Source of the DNA: an uncultured Alphaproteobacteria bacterium
GTDB taxonomy: Bacteria; Pseudomonadota; Alphaproteobacteria; SP197
NCBI GenBank assembly: GCA_958295695.1
Contig: OY282363.1
Span: 558,001-622,000 of the forward strand
Direction of reading: 5' to 3'
Length of the DNA: 64,000 bases
The notes beneath the pieces are model-generated. The model did not search any database. It was not told the DNA's origin and saw nothing but the letters and a program-made list of their open reading frames with translations. Positions 44,908-52,738 of this stretch are shown here, piece by piece. How positions within the stretch are numbered: position 1 is the stretch's first letter; the number at the start of each line of letters is the position of its first letter. The translations under genes were made by a program, and so were the position numbers.

Positions 44908-45855
44908 TCAGCCCTTGCTGCAGGACCCGCCGCCCAGGACGCAGAACCTGGCGCAGTGGGGGTGGTTGAGCGCCACCGGGCCCGAGGCCTCGGCCAGCGT
45001 TCCGCCCAGCTCGAACTCCGGGTCGTAGGGCAGGAGCGTGCAGGCGACGACGGCCGGCTTCTCCGCGCCCCTGCGCTTCACCACCATGCGCGAGCTGGCG
45101 CACATGACGTCCGAGGGATCGACGCCCAGGATGTCCCAGCAGGCGGCGGTGATCTCGGGCGTGTCGGCGGTCTCGTCCATCTCGGGGAAGAGCACGAGCT
45201 CGACGGGATCGTCCGCGTCCACCTCGATGCCCATCTCGGCGACGAAGGCGCGGAACCCCTCGCGCAGGCTCGCCTCGTCCTCCTCCCAGCGGGTGCGGCC
45301 GGCGAGATGGACGGCGAAGCCGTTCTCGCCCAGCCAGCGCAGCCCCTCGATCATCGGCCCCCACGAGCGCTTGCCGCGTTCGAGCTCGTGGCGGACCCTG
45401 GTGTAGTGGTCGACCGAGACCCGGAGCGTCATCCGCCCGCCGTAGCGGTCCCGGAGATCGAGCAGGGCGTCGGCGCACTTCATCATCGGGCGCATGGCGT
45501 TGGTCAGGATCATCGCGCGGAAGCCGCGCCGGAGCGCGTCGCCGGCCATCGCCATGAACTCGGGGTTCATGAAGGGCTCGCCGCCGGTGAAGCCGATCTC
45601 CCGGACGCCCAGGCCGTCCCTCTCGATCTCGTCGAGATAGGCCGCCACCTCGGAGGCGGCGATGTAGGCCAGCCGGTCGTTCAGGGGGCTCGACTCGATG
45701 TAGCAACCCGCGCAGGCCAGGTTGCACAGCGTCCCGGTGTTGATCCAGAGCGTCGCGAGGCCGCGCAGCCCGACCGAGGCGCGCCGCGCGCCCGTGGCGG
45801 TGACGCCGGGGTCGGCGAACTTCGCCGCCGGAACGATCGACGTTTCCACAGTCAT
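44908..45855 (-). CDS. Radical SAM protein with Cys-rich C-terminus
   Basis: The 315-residue enzyme binds a 4Fe-4S cluster and SAM at CNLACAGCYIES (Cys44, Cys48, Cys51), followed by GFTGGEPFMNPEF, the typical GGE motif. Extra cysteines near the end (CARFCVLGGGSC, Cys301, Cys305, Cys312) suggest a second cluster, as in SPASM/twitch enzymes. The ATG at 45855 is a natural start; a longer frame upstream is made of repeat DNA. I do not know the substrate; the nearest gene that might relate is the divergent dioxygenase. Confidence 0.82.
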   Translation of the reverse strand: MTVETSIVPAAKFADPGVTATGARRASVGLRGLATLWINTGTLCNLACAGCYIESSPLNDRLAYIAASEVAAYLDEIERDGLGVREIGFTGGEPFMNPEFMAMAGDALRRGFRAMILTNAMRPMMKCADALLDLRDRYGGRMTLRVSVDHYTRVRHELERGKRSWGPMIEGLRWLGENGFAVHLAGRTRWEEDEASLREGFRAFVAEMGIEVDADDPVELVLFPEMDETADTPEITAACWDILGVDPSDVMCASSRMVVKRRGAEKPAVVACTLLPYDPEFELGGTLAEASGPVALNHPHCARFCVLGGGSCSKG

Positions 45856-45961
45856 GAGCCGCACCCGAACCGCCGCGACGGACCATGATGGCTCCGGGCG
45901 CGTTTGGCAAATCGCGACGCGGACAGGTCGCGTCCCGGTCCGGAATCCCGGGGCCGCGCGC

Positions 45962-46090
45962 CCCTTCGATACGCCCTCCTGCGGAGGGCTACTCAGGGTG
46001 AGGGAGTTTTGGGGTGAGGAGGAAACAAGAACCCCCCGTCCCGGCCTCCTCCCCCCGTCCCGAGTAGGCCCGAAGGGCCGTATCGAGGGA
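45962..46090. repeat. Extragenic palindromic repeat, copy 1
   Basis: Two hairpin boxes face each other across about 50 bases. Each box reads TTCGATACG or CTCGATACG, a GC stem with a small loop, then CTACTC followed by a GGG-rich tail. Left box 45962-46005 (stem GCCCTCC/GGAGGGC), right box 46057-46090 inverted (stem GGCCC/GGGCC). It lies in a 717-base gap (45856-46572) without genes. Confidence 0.8.
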
Positions 46091-46285
46091 CGCCGCTCGC
46101 GGGAAGCTCCGGACCGGGACACGCCGCGCCGCGCCCGCCATGCGCCGGATCGTGGAAGCGGGATGCTTGACAACCCACGAGGGGACAGGGGCGCTGTCCG
46201 CGCCCTGCCCGCGGGGGACCGGCCCTCCGCCCTTGAAAGCCGCCCCGCGGCCCCGGGATTCCAAACCGGGACGCCACCGCCCGCC

Positions 46286-46438
46286 GTCCCTCGATACGGC
46301 GCTGGCGCGCCTACTCGGGATGAGGGGAGGAGGCCGGGACGAGGGGAGTCGCGCCTCGTTCCCATCCCGAACACCCCTCACCCACCTAAAACACCCCTCA
46401 CCCTGAGTAGCGCTCCCGCGGGGGCGCGTATCGAAGGA
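46286..46438. repeat. Extragenic palindromic repeat, copy 2
   Basis: Box B (46286-46327) with CTCGATACGGCGC and GCGCCTACTC is followed by a spacer that includes GTTCCCATCC, then an inverted box A ending TATCGAAGGA at 46438. Same architecture as copy 1. It covers most of the remaining gene-free stretch ahead of the dioxygenase gene. Confidence 0.8.
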
Positions 46439-46572
46439 CGCGCGACACGGCCAACAGCCCGACACGACCAGAACTTCGGGGCGGGCCCCGGCCGCGCCGA
46501 TCGGACGGGCCGGTTGCGCCGCGGGACGGGCGGGACCACAATGGCCGGCGGCATGGAGACGGAGGGTCCGCG

Positions 46573-47397
46573 ATGGGTCGACTCGCCATGGCGCCGGTCA
46601 CGCCCGCCATCGGCGCCGAGGTTTCGGGCGTCGATCTGGGCCGGCCCCTCGACGACGAGACGTTCGGCGCGCTGCGCGACGCCTGGATGGACCGCCTCGT
46701 GCTCTTCTTCCGCGACCAGACCCTCGACCCCGCCGCGCTGCAGAGGCTGGGCCGTCGCTTCGGTCCGCTGCACGTCCACCCCCAGGGCGACGTGGAAGGC
46801 CGCGAGGGCGTCCTCCGCATCCACGCCGACCGCGACTCGAAGACCTACGCGGGCCGCCGGTGGCACGCCGACGTGACCTGCGACGCCGAACCCCCGCTCG
46901 CCAGCATCCTCCACATGCACCGGGTCCCCGAGGCCGGCGGCGACACCCTGTTCGCCAGCATGTACGCCGCCTACGAGGCGCTCTCCGGGCCCATGCGGCG
47001 CCTGCTCGACGGCCTCGAGGCGGCGCACGCCAGCGAGCACAACTACGCGGGCTACCACGGCACCGCGCCCGAGGAGACCCGCGACGGCGGCTATCCCGCC
47101 GCGGTCCATCCCGTCGTGGCCCGGCACCCGGCGACCGGGCGCAAGGCGCTCTACGTCAACGAGATCTTCACGACCCACATCGTCGGGCTGGAGCCCGCGG
47201 AGAGCCGGTCCCTGCTCGACTTCCTCTACGCGCACATCGGCCAGCCGCGCTTCCAGTGCCGCTTCCGCTGGCGGCCCGACTCCGTCGCCATGTGGGACAA
47301 CCGCGCGGCCCAGCACATGGCGTTGTTCGACTACTGGCCCGAGACGCGCTCCGGCCACCGGGTGACGGTCCGGGGCGAACGGCCCAGGCCCGTCTGA
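46573..47397 (+). CDS. TauD/TfdA-family 2-oxoglutarate dioxygenase
   Basis: Iron(II) and 2-oxoglutarate enzymes of this family hydroxylate sulfonates, carnitine-like compounds or herbicide-type substrates. The 274 residues carry the metal triad His98, Asp100 (WHADVTCD) and His248 (DNRAAQHMALFDY), with the 2-oxoglutarate-binding Arg in HRVTVRG. The first part PAIGAEVSGVDLGRPLD is the TauD start. Repeat copies lie on both sides. The substrate cannot be told; the sulfonate-type importer at 8.6-11.4 kb is not linked. Confidence 0.88.
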   Translation: MGRLAMAPVTPAIGAEVSGVDLGRPLDDETFGALRDAWMDRLVLFFRDQTLDPAALQRLGRRFGPLHVHPQGDVEGREGVLRIHADRDSKTYAGRRWHADVTCDAEPPLASILHMHRVPEAGGDTLFASMYAAYEALSGPMRRLLDGLEAAHASEHNYAGYHGTAPEETRDGGYPAAVHPVVARHPATGRKALYVNEIFTTHIVGLEPAESRSLLDFLYAHIGQPRFQCRFRWRPDSVAMWDNRAAQHMALFDYWPETRSGHRVTVRGERPRPV

Positions 47398-47429
47398 GGC
47401 GGAGCGGGCTCCTTCGGCAAGCTCGGGGC

Positions 47430-47542
47430 CGTCCCTCGATACGGCCCTTCGGGCCTACTCGGGACGGGGGGAGTTGTGCTTCGTTCCCATCCAAAATACC
47501 CCTCACCCCGGGTAGCCCTCCGAAGGAGGGCGTATCGAAGGG
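47430..47542. repeat. Extragenic palindromic repeat, copy 3
   Basis: Box B (47430-47471, stem GGCCC/GGGCC around TTC) and inverted box A (47499-47542, stem GCCCTCC/GGAGGGC around TTC) are separated by a spacer with CTTCGTTCCCATCC. The last boxes run into the C-terminal codons and stop of the phosphatase gene. Confidence 0.85.
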
Positions 47543-48183
47543 CGGCGGGAGGATCGCCGGTCCGGCGGCCCGTGGGGCGGGCGGTTCAGGCACACCACGC
47601 GCCAGGTCTCGGGATGGCCGTCGCCGCCGGCGAAATGGTCGATGCGGGTGAGGGAGAGGTTGTCGGTGGCGAACCGCAGGCCCGCTTCGGGATCGAGGTC
47701 GAGCGCGAGGGCGAGCGCCGCGCGGATCGTGCCGCCGTGGGCGACGGCGACGATGTCCCGGCCGGCCCAGTCCCCGGTCAGGCGGCGGATCGTCCGGCCC
47801 GTCCGGACGCGGAGGTCGGCGAAGCTCTCGCCGCCCGGCGCGCGGTGCGTCGCCGGCGCGAGCCAGAAGCGGTGGGCCGTGGGCAGGGCGCGGATCTCGT
47901 CGTAGGTCATGCCGTGCCAGTCGCCGAAGTCCTGCTCGCCCAGGTCGGCCTCCTCCCGCGGGTCGATCGCGCGTCCGCCGGCCGCGGCGATGGCCGCCGC
48001 CGTCTGCCTGGCGCGTCCCAGGCGGCTCGTCACCCACCGGGCGTCCATCGGCAGGATGGCGTGGAGCGCCTCGTAGCTCGGCGGATCGTCGGTGTCGGCG
48101 TCGGGATCGGTCGAGCCGTAGACCCGGCCCCGGTTCCCGGTGACGGGCGCATGGCGCACCCACCACCAGCGGGTCTGGACCAC
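47503..48183 (-). CDS. Histidine phosphatase, CobC-like
   Basis: This 226-residue protein has the phosphoglycerate mutase-like active site VRHAPVTGNRG (RH motif) and the second His in VAVAHGGTIRAAL. Next to cobS it is probably the CobC alpha-ribazole-5'-phosphate phosphatase of cobalamin synthesis. Its end is odd: after HPETWRVVCLNRPP the codons come from repeat copy 3 (RPSIRPPSEGYPG), so the native C-terminus has been replaced. The fold is probably unaffected. Confidence 0.85.
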   Translation of the reverse strand: MVQTRWWWVRHAPVTGNRGRVYGSTDPDADTDDPPSYEALHAILPMDARWVTSRLGRARQTAAAIAAAGGRAIDPREEADLGEQDFGDWHGMTYDEIRALPTAHRFWLAPATHRAPGGESFADLRVRTGRTIRRLTGDWAGRDIVAVAHGGTIRAALALALDLDPEAGLRFATDNLSLTRIDHFAGGDGHPETWRVVCLNRPPHGPPDRRSSRRPSIRPPSEGYPG

Positions 48184-48192
48184 GGCCGGCGC

Positions 48193-48954
48193 CTACAGCG
48201 CGGCCGCGGCGGCGGCGAGCACGCCGATCTCCGCGGCCTGCTGGACGGCGCCCAGCACGTCGCCGGTCCGGCCCCCGAAGGCGCGTCCGGCGAGCCACGC
48301 CATGGCGAAGGCCGCGCCGCAGCCCCCGGCGACCGCCGGGAGCCAGGCCCAGGGCAGGAGCGCGACCAGGACGACGACGCCGGCCAGGGACAGCGCGGCG
48401 ACGGTCTCCCCGAACTCCGGCGCGCCGGCGGCGGCGCCCAGGCCGTCCTCGCGGGCGGGCGGCATCGCGCGCATCGCGACCGCGACGCAGGCCCGCGAGA
48501 GCGCGCCGGCGGCCACCAGCGCCGCGACCGCCGAGGCCGGATCGGCGAGTTCCGCGAGCGCGCCGATCCGGGCGCCCAGCGCCAGCACCAGCGCGATCGC
48601 GCCGAAGGCGCCGATGCGGCTGTCGCGCATGGCCTCGAGCTTCTTCTCGCGCGCGCCCCGGACGCCGAGGCCGTCGGCGACATCGGCCAGCCCGTCCTCG
48701 TGCAGCGCCCCGGTGGCCGCGACGAGGACCAGGACGGCGGCCACGGCGGCGAGCCACGGCCCCAGGCCGATCCAGGCCGCGACGGCGAAGCCGGCCCCCC
48801 CGGCGAGCCCGATCCCCGCGCCGACCGCGGGGAACATCGCGGCGCCGCGCGCCAGGGCCGTGTCCTCCGCGGGGCCGACCGGCAGGCGGGTCAGGAACGC
48901 CGCCGCGACGCGGAGGCGGCCGGTCCAGTCCCGGGGAATGTCGCCGATGTCCAT
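48193..48954 (-). CDS. cobS: Adenosylcobinamide-GDP ribazoletransferase
   Basis: CobS (CobV) joins adenosylcobinamide-GDP to alpha-ribazole, the last coupling step of the lower loop of vitamin B12, in the inner membrane. The 253 residues are largely hydrophobic, with AAFLTRLPVG near the start and the acidic motif HEDGLADVADGLG (about 85-97), then EAMRDSRIGAFG. It lies 9 bases upstream of the CobC-like gene on the same transcript and is divergent from cobT across 98 bases. Confidence 0.92.
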   Translation of the reverse strand: MDIGDIPRDWTGRLRVAAAFLTRLPVGPAEDTALARGAAMFPAVGAGIGLAGGAGFAVAAWIGLGPWLAAVAAVLVLVAATGALHEDGLADVADGLGVRGAREKKLEAMRDSRIGAFGAIALVLALGARIGALAELADPASAVAALVAAGALSRACVAVAMRAMPPAREDGLGAAAGAPEFGETVAALSLAGVVVLVALLPWAWLPAVAGGCGAAFAMAWLAGRAFGGRTGDVLGAVQQAAEIGVLAAAAAAL

Positions 48955-49052
48955 GGCGCGCTTATCGGCCGGCGTCCCGAGGCGGTCAAGCGCGGGCCCG
49001 CCGGGGACGGATGCGCTATAGTGCGCCCGACCCCCGACGCGCGGCCCCGTCC

Positions 49053-50081
49053 ATGACCATCGCCACGTTCGACGACATCCGCGGCCTCCTGGCCTGCCTG
49101 CCCGGGCCGGACGCGGACGCCATCGCGGCGGCCGAGGCGCGGGACCGGCGGCTCACCAAGCCGCCGGGTTCGCTCGGACGCCTGGAGCGGGTCGCCGTCT
49201 GGCTCGCGGGATGGCAGGGCCGCGATCCGCCGCGGATCGAGCGGATCCGCATCGCGATCTTCGCCGCCAACCACGGCGTCGCGGCCCGGGGCGTCTCCGC
49301 CTTCCCGGCCGAGGTGACGGGCCAGATGGTGGCCAACTTCGGGGCCGGCGGAGCGGCGATCAACCAGCTCGCCGCGCTGGCGGGCGCCGAGCTCGCCGTC
49401 GTGCCCCTGGAGCTCGACCGCCCCACCCGGGACTTCTGCGAGGCCCCCGCGATGACCGAGGCCGAGGTCTGCGCGGCCTTCGAGGCCGGCCTCGGCGCCG
49501 CGGCGGACGCCGACCTCGCCTGCGTCGGCGAGATGGGCATCGGAAACACCACCGCCGCGGCGGCCCTGGGCGCCGCGCTCTTCGGCGGCGCCGGCCGCGA
49601 CTGGGCCGGCCCCGGCGCCGGCCTCGACGCGGACGGCGTCGCGCGCAAGGCCGACGCGATCGACCGGGCGCTCGCGCTCCACGGGGACCGTCTCGCGGAC
49701 CCGCTCGCGGCGCTCGCCTGTCTCGGCGGGCGCGAGATCGCGGCCATGGCCGGCGCCATGCTGGGATGCCGCGTGAAGCGCGTCCCCGTGATCCTGGACG
49801 GCTTCGTCAACTGCGCCGCGGCGGCCGTGCTCAAGCGGCTCGACGGCGGCGCTCTCGACCACTGCCTCGCCGGCCATCTGAGCGCCGAGCCGGCCGCGGC
49901 CCGGATGCTGGACCGTCTCGGCATGGGCCGCCGCGGCCGGCCCCTGCTCGACCTCGGAATGCGGCTGGGCGAGGCGTCCGGGGCCGCGGCGGCGGCGCTC
50001 CTCGTGAAGGCGGCGGTCGCGACCCACGCCGGCATGGCGACCTTCGCGGAGGCCGGGGTGGCGGACGGGGCCGGCCCGTGA
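49053..50081 (+). CDS. cobT: Nicotinate-nucleotide--dimethylbenzimidazole phosphoribosyltransferase
   Basis: CobT makes alpha-ribazole phosphate from dimethylbenzimidazole and nicotinate mononucleotide. The 342-residue protein has RLTKPPGSLGRLERVA, IFAANHGVAARGVSAFP, GEMGIGNTTAAAAL and the catalytic region LLDLGMRLGEASGAAAA with the active Glu. ATG 49053 is chosen over the frame's GTG/ATG further upstream, which lies in the shared intergenic region. The end overlaps mmcB by GTGA. Together with cobS and the CobC-like phosphatase it covers lower-ligand attachment. No cobalamin riboswitch was recognised in the 98-base gap. Confidence 0.93.
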   Translation: MTIATFDDIRGLLACLPGPDADAIAAAEARDRRLTKPPGSLGRLERVAVWLAGWQGRDPPRIERIRIAIFAANHGVAARGVSAFPAEVTGQMVANFGAGGAAINQLAALAGAELAVVPLELDRPTRDFCEAPAMTEAEVCAAFEAGLGAAADADLACVGEMGIGNTTAAAALGAALFGGAGRDWAGPGAGLDADGVARKADAIDRALALHGDRLADPLAALACLGGREIAAMAGAMLGCRVKRVPVILDGFVNCAAAAVLKRLDGGALDHCLAGHLSAEPAAARMLDRLGMGRRGRPLLDLGMRLGEASGAAAAALLVKAAVATHAGMATFAEAGVADGAGP

Positions 50082-50572
50082 CCGCCGCCGCCGGTGAACG
50101 GGAGGCGGCGGGCCTCGCGCGCGGCGTCGCGCGCCTGTTCGAGGCGATGGACCGGGCGAGCCTCGCCGAGTTCACGGTGAAGAACGGGCGGCGCGCCGAT
50201 GTCGTCGCGCTGGACGCCGGGGGCCGCTTCACGATCGTCGAGATCAAGACCTCGCTCGCCGACTTCCGGGCCGACGCCAAGTGGATCGAATACCTCGACT
50301 TCTGCGATTTCTTCTACTTCGCCGTGACCGGGGCCTTTCCGCGGGAGGTCCTGCCCGAGCGCCACGGCCTGATCGTCGCCGACCGCTTCGACGCCGCCAT
50401 CCTGCGCGCCGCGCCCGAAGCGCCCATGAACGCCGCCCGCCACCGGGCGCAGACCCTCCGGTTCGCCCGCCTCGCCGCCCGCCGCTTGCGCCGGGCGACG
50501 GATCCGGAGATCCGGATGCGGTCGTTCAACGGGTCGTCCCTCGATACGGTCCTTCGGACCTACTCGGGATGA
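50078..50572 (+). CDS. mmcB: MmcB family DNA repair protein
   Basis: MmcB is an alphaproteobacterial SOS-related nuclease-like protein (DUF2948/PD-(D/E)XK-like) tied to mutagenesis and repair. The 164 residues include FTVKNGRRADVVALDAGGRF and the catalytic-type TIVEIKTSLADFRADAKW (D..ExK). The native C-terminus of the family seems to end near DPEI; after it RMRSFNGSSLDTVLRTYSG and the stop come from a repeat box (copy 4). GTG 50078 overlaps the cobT stop. Confidence 0.85.
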   Translation: MTAAAGEREAAGLARGVARLFEAMDRASLAEFTVKNGRRADVVALDAGGRFTIVEIKTSLADFRADAKWIEYLDFCDFFYFAVTGAFPREVLPERHGLIVADRFDAAILRAAPEAPMNAARHRAQTLRFARLAARRLRRATDPEIRMRSFNGSSLDTVLRTYSG

Positions 50573-50577
50573 GGGGT
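50532..50577. repeat. Extragenic palindromic repeat, copy 4 (single box)
   Basis: CTCGATACGGTCC-TTC-GGACCTACTCGGGATGAGGGG forms one box B with a GGTCC/GGACC stem. It encodes the last residues and the stop codon of mmcB. No clear second box follows, so the copy is partial. Confidence 0.75.
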
Positions 50578-50734
50578 GTCGTTCGCCTTTCCCTCGCTCC
50601 GAGCCGTGCGGGGCGGCCCCGCCTCGCGTCGACTCGGCATCGAACGCATCGCGGCCCGTTCGCCCAGGCCCCCCGGGCTCACGTCGCGCGGTTGGCGGCC
50701 ACGGCCCGGTCGCCGCGGGACAAGACGCGGTCGC

Positions 50735-50905
50735 TCACTCCCCCGCCAGGGCGCGCAGTCGTTCGTGGACCGCCGTGTCGCGGAGGGCGTCGTTCCCTTG
50801 CGCCACGTCCCACACGCTTTCGCCCTTGTCGTTGCGGGCCTCGGGGTCGGCGCCCGCCTCCAGCAGGGCTGTGACGATGGCGGGATTGTCCGCATGTTGC
50901 GCCGC
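50735..50905 (-). pseudogene. Remnant of a second ankyrin-repeat gene end
   Basis: The last 56 codons of an open frame match the end of the ankyrin gene next to it almost position by position: AAQHADNPAIVTALLEAGAD, then a degenerate repeat and the cap DTAVHERLRALAGE. Nothing coherent precedes it in this frame, so it is a leftover duplicate of the C-terminal repeat and cap. Confidence 0.7.
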
Positions 50906-51027
50906 CGATGGATAGCCGGCGCCGCAATGCCGCGACGTTCCCCGATCCGCCCGGCCCCATCGGGGTTCCGACCGACGCGGCCCCAGCCGAACTTCCCCCG
51001 CTCCGGTCGCCGTCACGCGGCGTCGCC

Positions 51028-52221
51028 TCACTCGCCCGACCTGTCCAGCAGGTCGCGCAGACGCCGAAACGCCGCCGTGTCGTGGAGCGCGGCGTTGTCT
51101 TGAATGAGATACCACGCGGTTTCTCCGGCGTCGGTCCACGCTCCGGGATCGGCTCCACCCTCCAGAAGGGCCGTGACGATCGCCGGATTGTCCGAGTAGT
51201 GGGCAGCCGTATGAAGCGGCGTCCAGTCTTGGTCGCCTCGCGCGTTCGGATCGGCTCCACCCTCCAGCAGGGCCGTGACGATGGCGGGGTCGCTTGCATT
51301 CATCGCCGCCACATGAAGCGGTGTCAGACTTTCGGGTCCCGGCGCGTTCGGATTGGCCCCGGCCTCCAGCAGCGCCAAGGCGACGGCGGGATCGGTCGCA
51401 TTGACCGCGGCCACATGAAGCGGCGTCAGACCGTCGTCCGCGCGCGCCATGGGATCGGCCCCGGCCGCGACCAGAAGCGCAACCCCGGTGGGATCGGTCG
51501 CATTGACCGCCGCCACATGAAGCGGGGTCCAATTGTCGGCGCTCCGCGCGGCCGGATCGGCGCCGCCGGACAGCAAAGCCGAGACGATGACCGCGCCGTC
51601 CGTGCGCCACGTCGCCACATGGAGCGGTGTGTGGCCTTTGGGTCCCGGCGCGTTCGGGTCGGCCCCGGCTTCGATCAGAACCGCGACGACGGCGGGATCG
51701 GTCGCTTTCCCCGCCGCCATATGAAGCGGCGTCCAGCTCTTGCGGTCCGTCGCATTCGGGTCGGCGCCATGAGCCAGCAGGGTTGAGAACACAACGAGAT
51801 CCTCCGCATCCTGCACCGCCATATGAAGGGGTGTCGAGCCGTCGCGCGCTCGCGCATTCGGGTCGGCGCCGGCTTCGACCAGAACCGAAAAGAACGTGGG
51901 ATCGACCGCATAAATGGTCGCCAAATGAAGCGGCGTCCCTTCGGCGGTCCCTCGGGCGTTCGGATCGGCTCCCGCTTCGAGCAGAAGCGAAAGAACGGCG
52001 GGGTCGGTCGCATACATCACCGCCACATGCAGCGGCGCCCAGCCCTTGTCGTCGCGCGCCATGGGATCGGCCCCCCTGGTCAGGCAGCCGCGCACCTCGT
52101 CCGCCGTGGCCTCCGCGAAGAACCCCGCCGTGTTCCAGTCGTCGCAGCCGCCCGCCCAGGACGGAGAGGCGGCCAGCGCCAGCAGAGCGATGCCGCTGGC
52201 GAGCCGGTTACGGGGTTTCAT
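51028..52221 (-). CDS. Secreted ankyrin-repeat protein
   Basis: The 397-residue protein has a clear signal peptide (MKPRNRLASGIALLALAASPSWAGG) and then about ten ankyrin repeats of 34 residues, each centred on TPLHVAA.N..DP....LLEAGADPNA. The end (DTAAFRRLRDLLDRSGE) is a capping helix. Ankyrin arrays bind proteins; with export the target would be periplasmic or outside the cell. Repeats 7 and 8 are near-identical, showing recent 102-base expansion. No catalytic domain is present. It sits between two copies of the mmcB 3' end. Confidence 0.88.
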   Translation of the reverse strand: MKPRNRLASGIALLALAASPSWAGGCDDWNTAGFFAEATADEVRGCLTRGADPMARDDKGWAPLHVAVMYATDPAVLSLLLEAGADPNARGTAEGTPLHLATIYAVDPTFFSVLVEAGADPNARARDGSTPLHMAVQDAEDLVVFSTLLAHGADPNATDRKSWTPLHMAAGKATDPAVVAVLIEAGADPNAPGPKGHTPLHVATWRTDGAVIVSALLSGGADPAARSADNWTPLHVAAVNATDPTGVALLVAAGADPMARADDGLTPLHVAAVNATDPAVALALLEAGANPNAPGPESLTPLHVAAMNASDPAIVTALLEGGADPNARGDQDWTPLHTAAHYSDNPAIVTALLEGGADPGAWTDAGETAWYLIQDNAALHDTAAFRRLRDLLDRSGE

Positions 52222-52332
52222 AAAGGCTGGCGCACGTCCCGGCATCCGGATCCTCGCGGTCGTCGCTGCGTCGCGCGAAAGACTACCGGCCCCGCGAAAG
52301 CCACTCAACGCCCCTGTCGGGCCGCGCCCGCC

Positions 52333-52515
52333 ATCTCGCCGCTCTCCACCGCTTGCGCCGGGCGATGGATCCGGAAGTGCGGACGCGATCTTCCAACGGG
52401 TCGTTCCTCGGCACGGCGCTTCGCGCGCCCTCGGGACGGGGGGATTCGTGCGTTGTCCCACCCGACCTCTCCCTCGCCCCGGATAGCCCACCGCGGGTGG
52501 GCGTATCGAAGGGGC
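52333..52515. repeat. mmcB 3'-end copy plus palindromic repeat, copy 5
   Basis: 52333-52400 reads, in frame, LAALHRLRRAMDPEVRTRSS, clearly the end of an mmcB-like gene, and continues into a repeat: box B at 52402-52436 (GGCGC/GCGCC) and inverted box A at 52478-52515 (CCCACC/GGTGGG). By hand about 61 of 75 bases match mmcB between 52350-52424 and 50483-50557. It covers most of the 517-base gap before the membrane protein. Confidence 0.75.
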
Positions 52516-52596
52516 GGAGTCGGGGAGGAGAAACCGCCGCCCCGACCCGGCGTCCGGTCGGGGCGCGGGCCGGTGAGCACAACGCCGGTCGGGTGG

Positions 52597-52619
52597 ACGC
52601 CGGCGCGACGCGCCGGCGT
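52597..52619. other. 10-base-stem hairpin in the upstream region of the membrane protein
   Basis: ACGCCGGCGC and GCGCCGGCGT pair around GAC, 120 bases ahead of the next start codon and after repeat copy 5. It could terminate read-through from the left or be a regulatory structure. Confidence 0.35.
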
Positions 52620-52738
52620 TATCGTCGCGGCTGTCAAGCCCACTCCGCGAGGGTATGGATCGTTTCGCGCGGCCCGGGCCCTTGGCAAGACCGCCCTCGG
52701 CGTCCAGATTCCATCGGGGCCGGAGTGGGGGCGTCTCA

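Noticed and set aside
45856-46572. Small precursor peptide gene for the radical SAM enzyme
   Set aside because: All frames in the gap are repeat DNA read in various phases; none has a ribosome site and a Cys- or core-type peptide.
48955-49052. Cobalamin riboswitch before cobT
   Set aside because: The gap is only 98 bases, shared with the divergent cobS, and I could not find the conserved B12 box. A TATAGT near 49017 is present, but without a good -35.
51028-52221. Regular 102-base repeats that might suggest a CRISPR or other array
   Set aside because: The period equals 34 codons and all units translate to ankyrin repeats in one open frame with no unique spacers.
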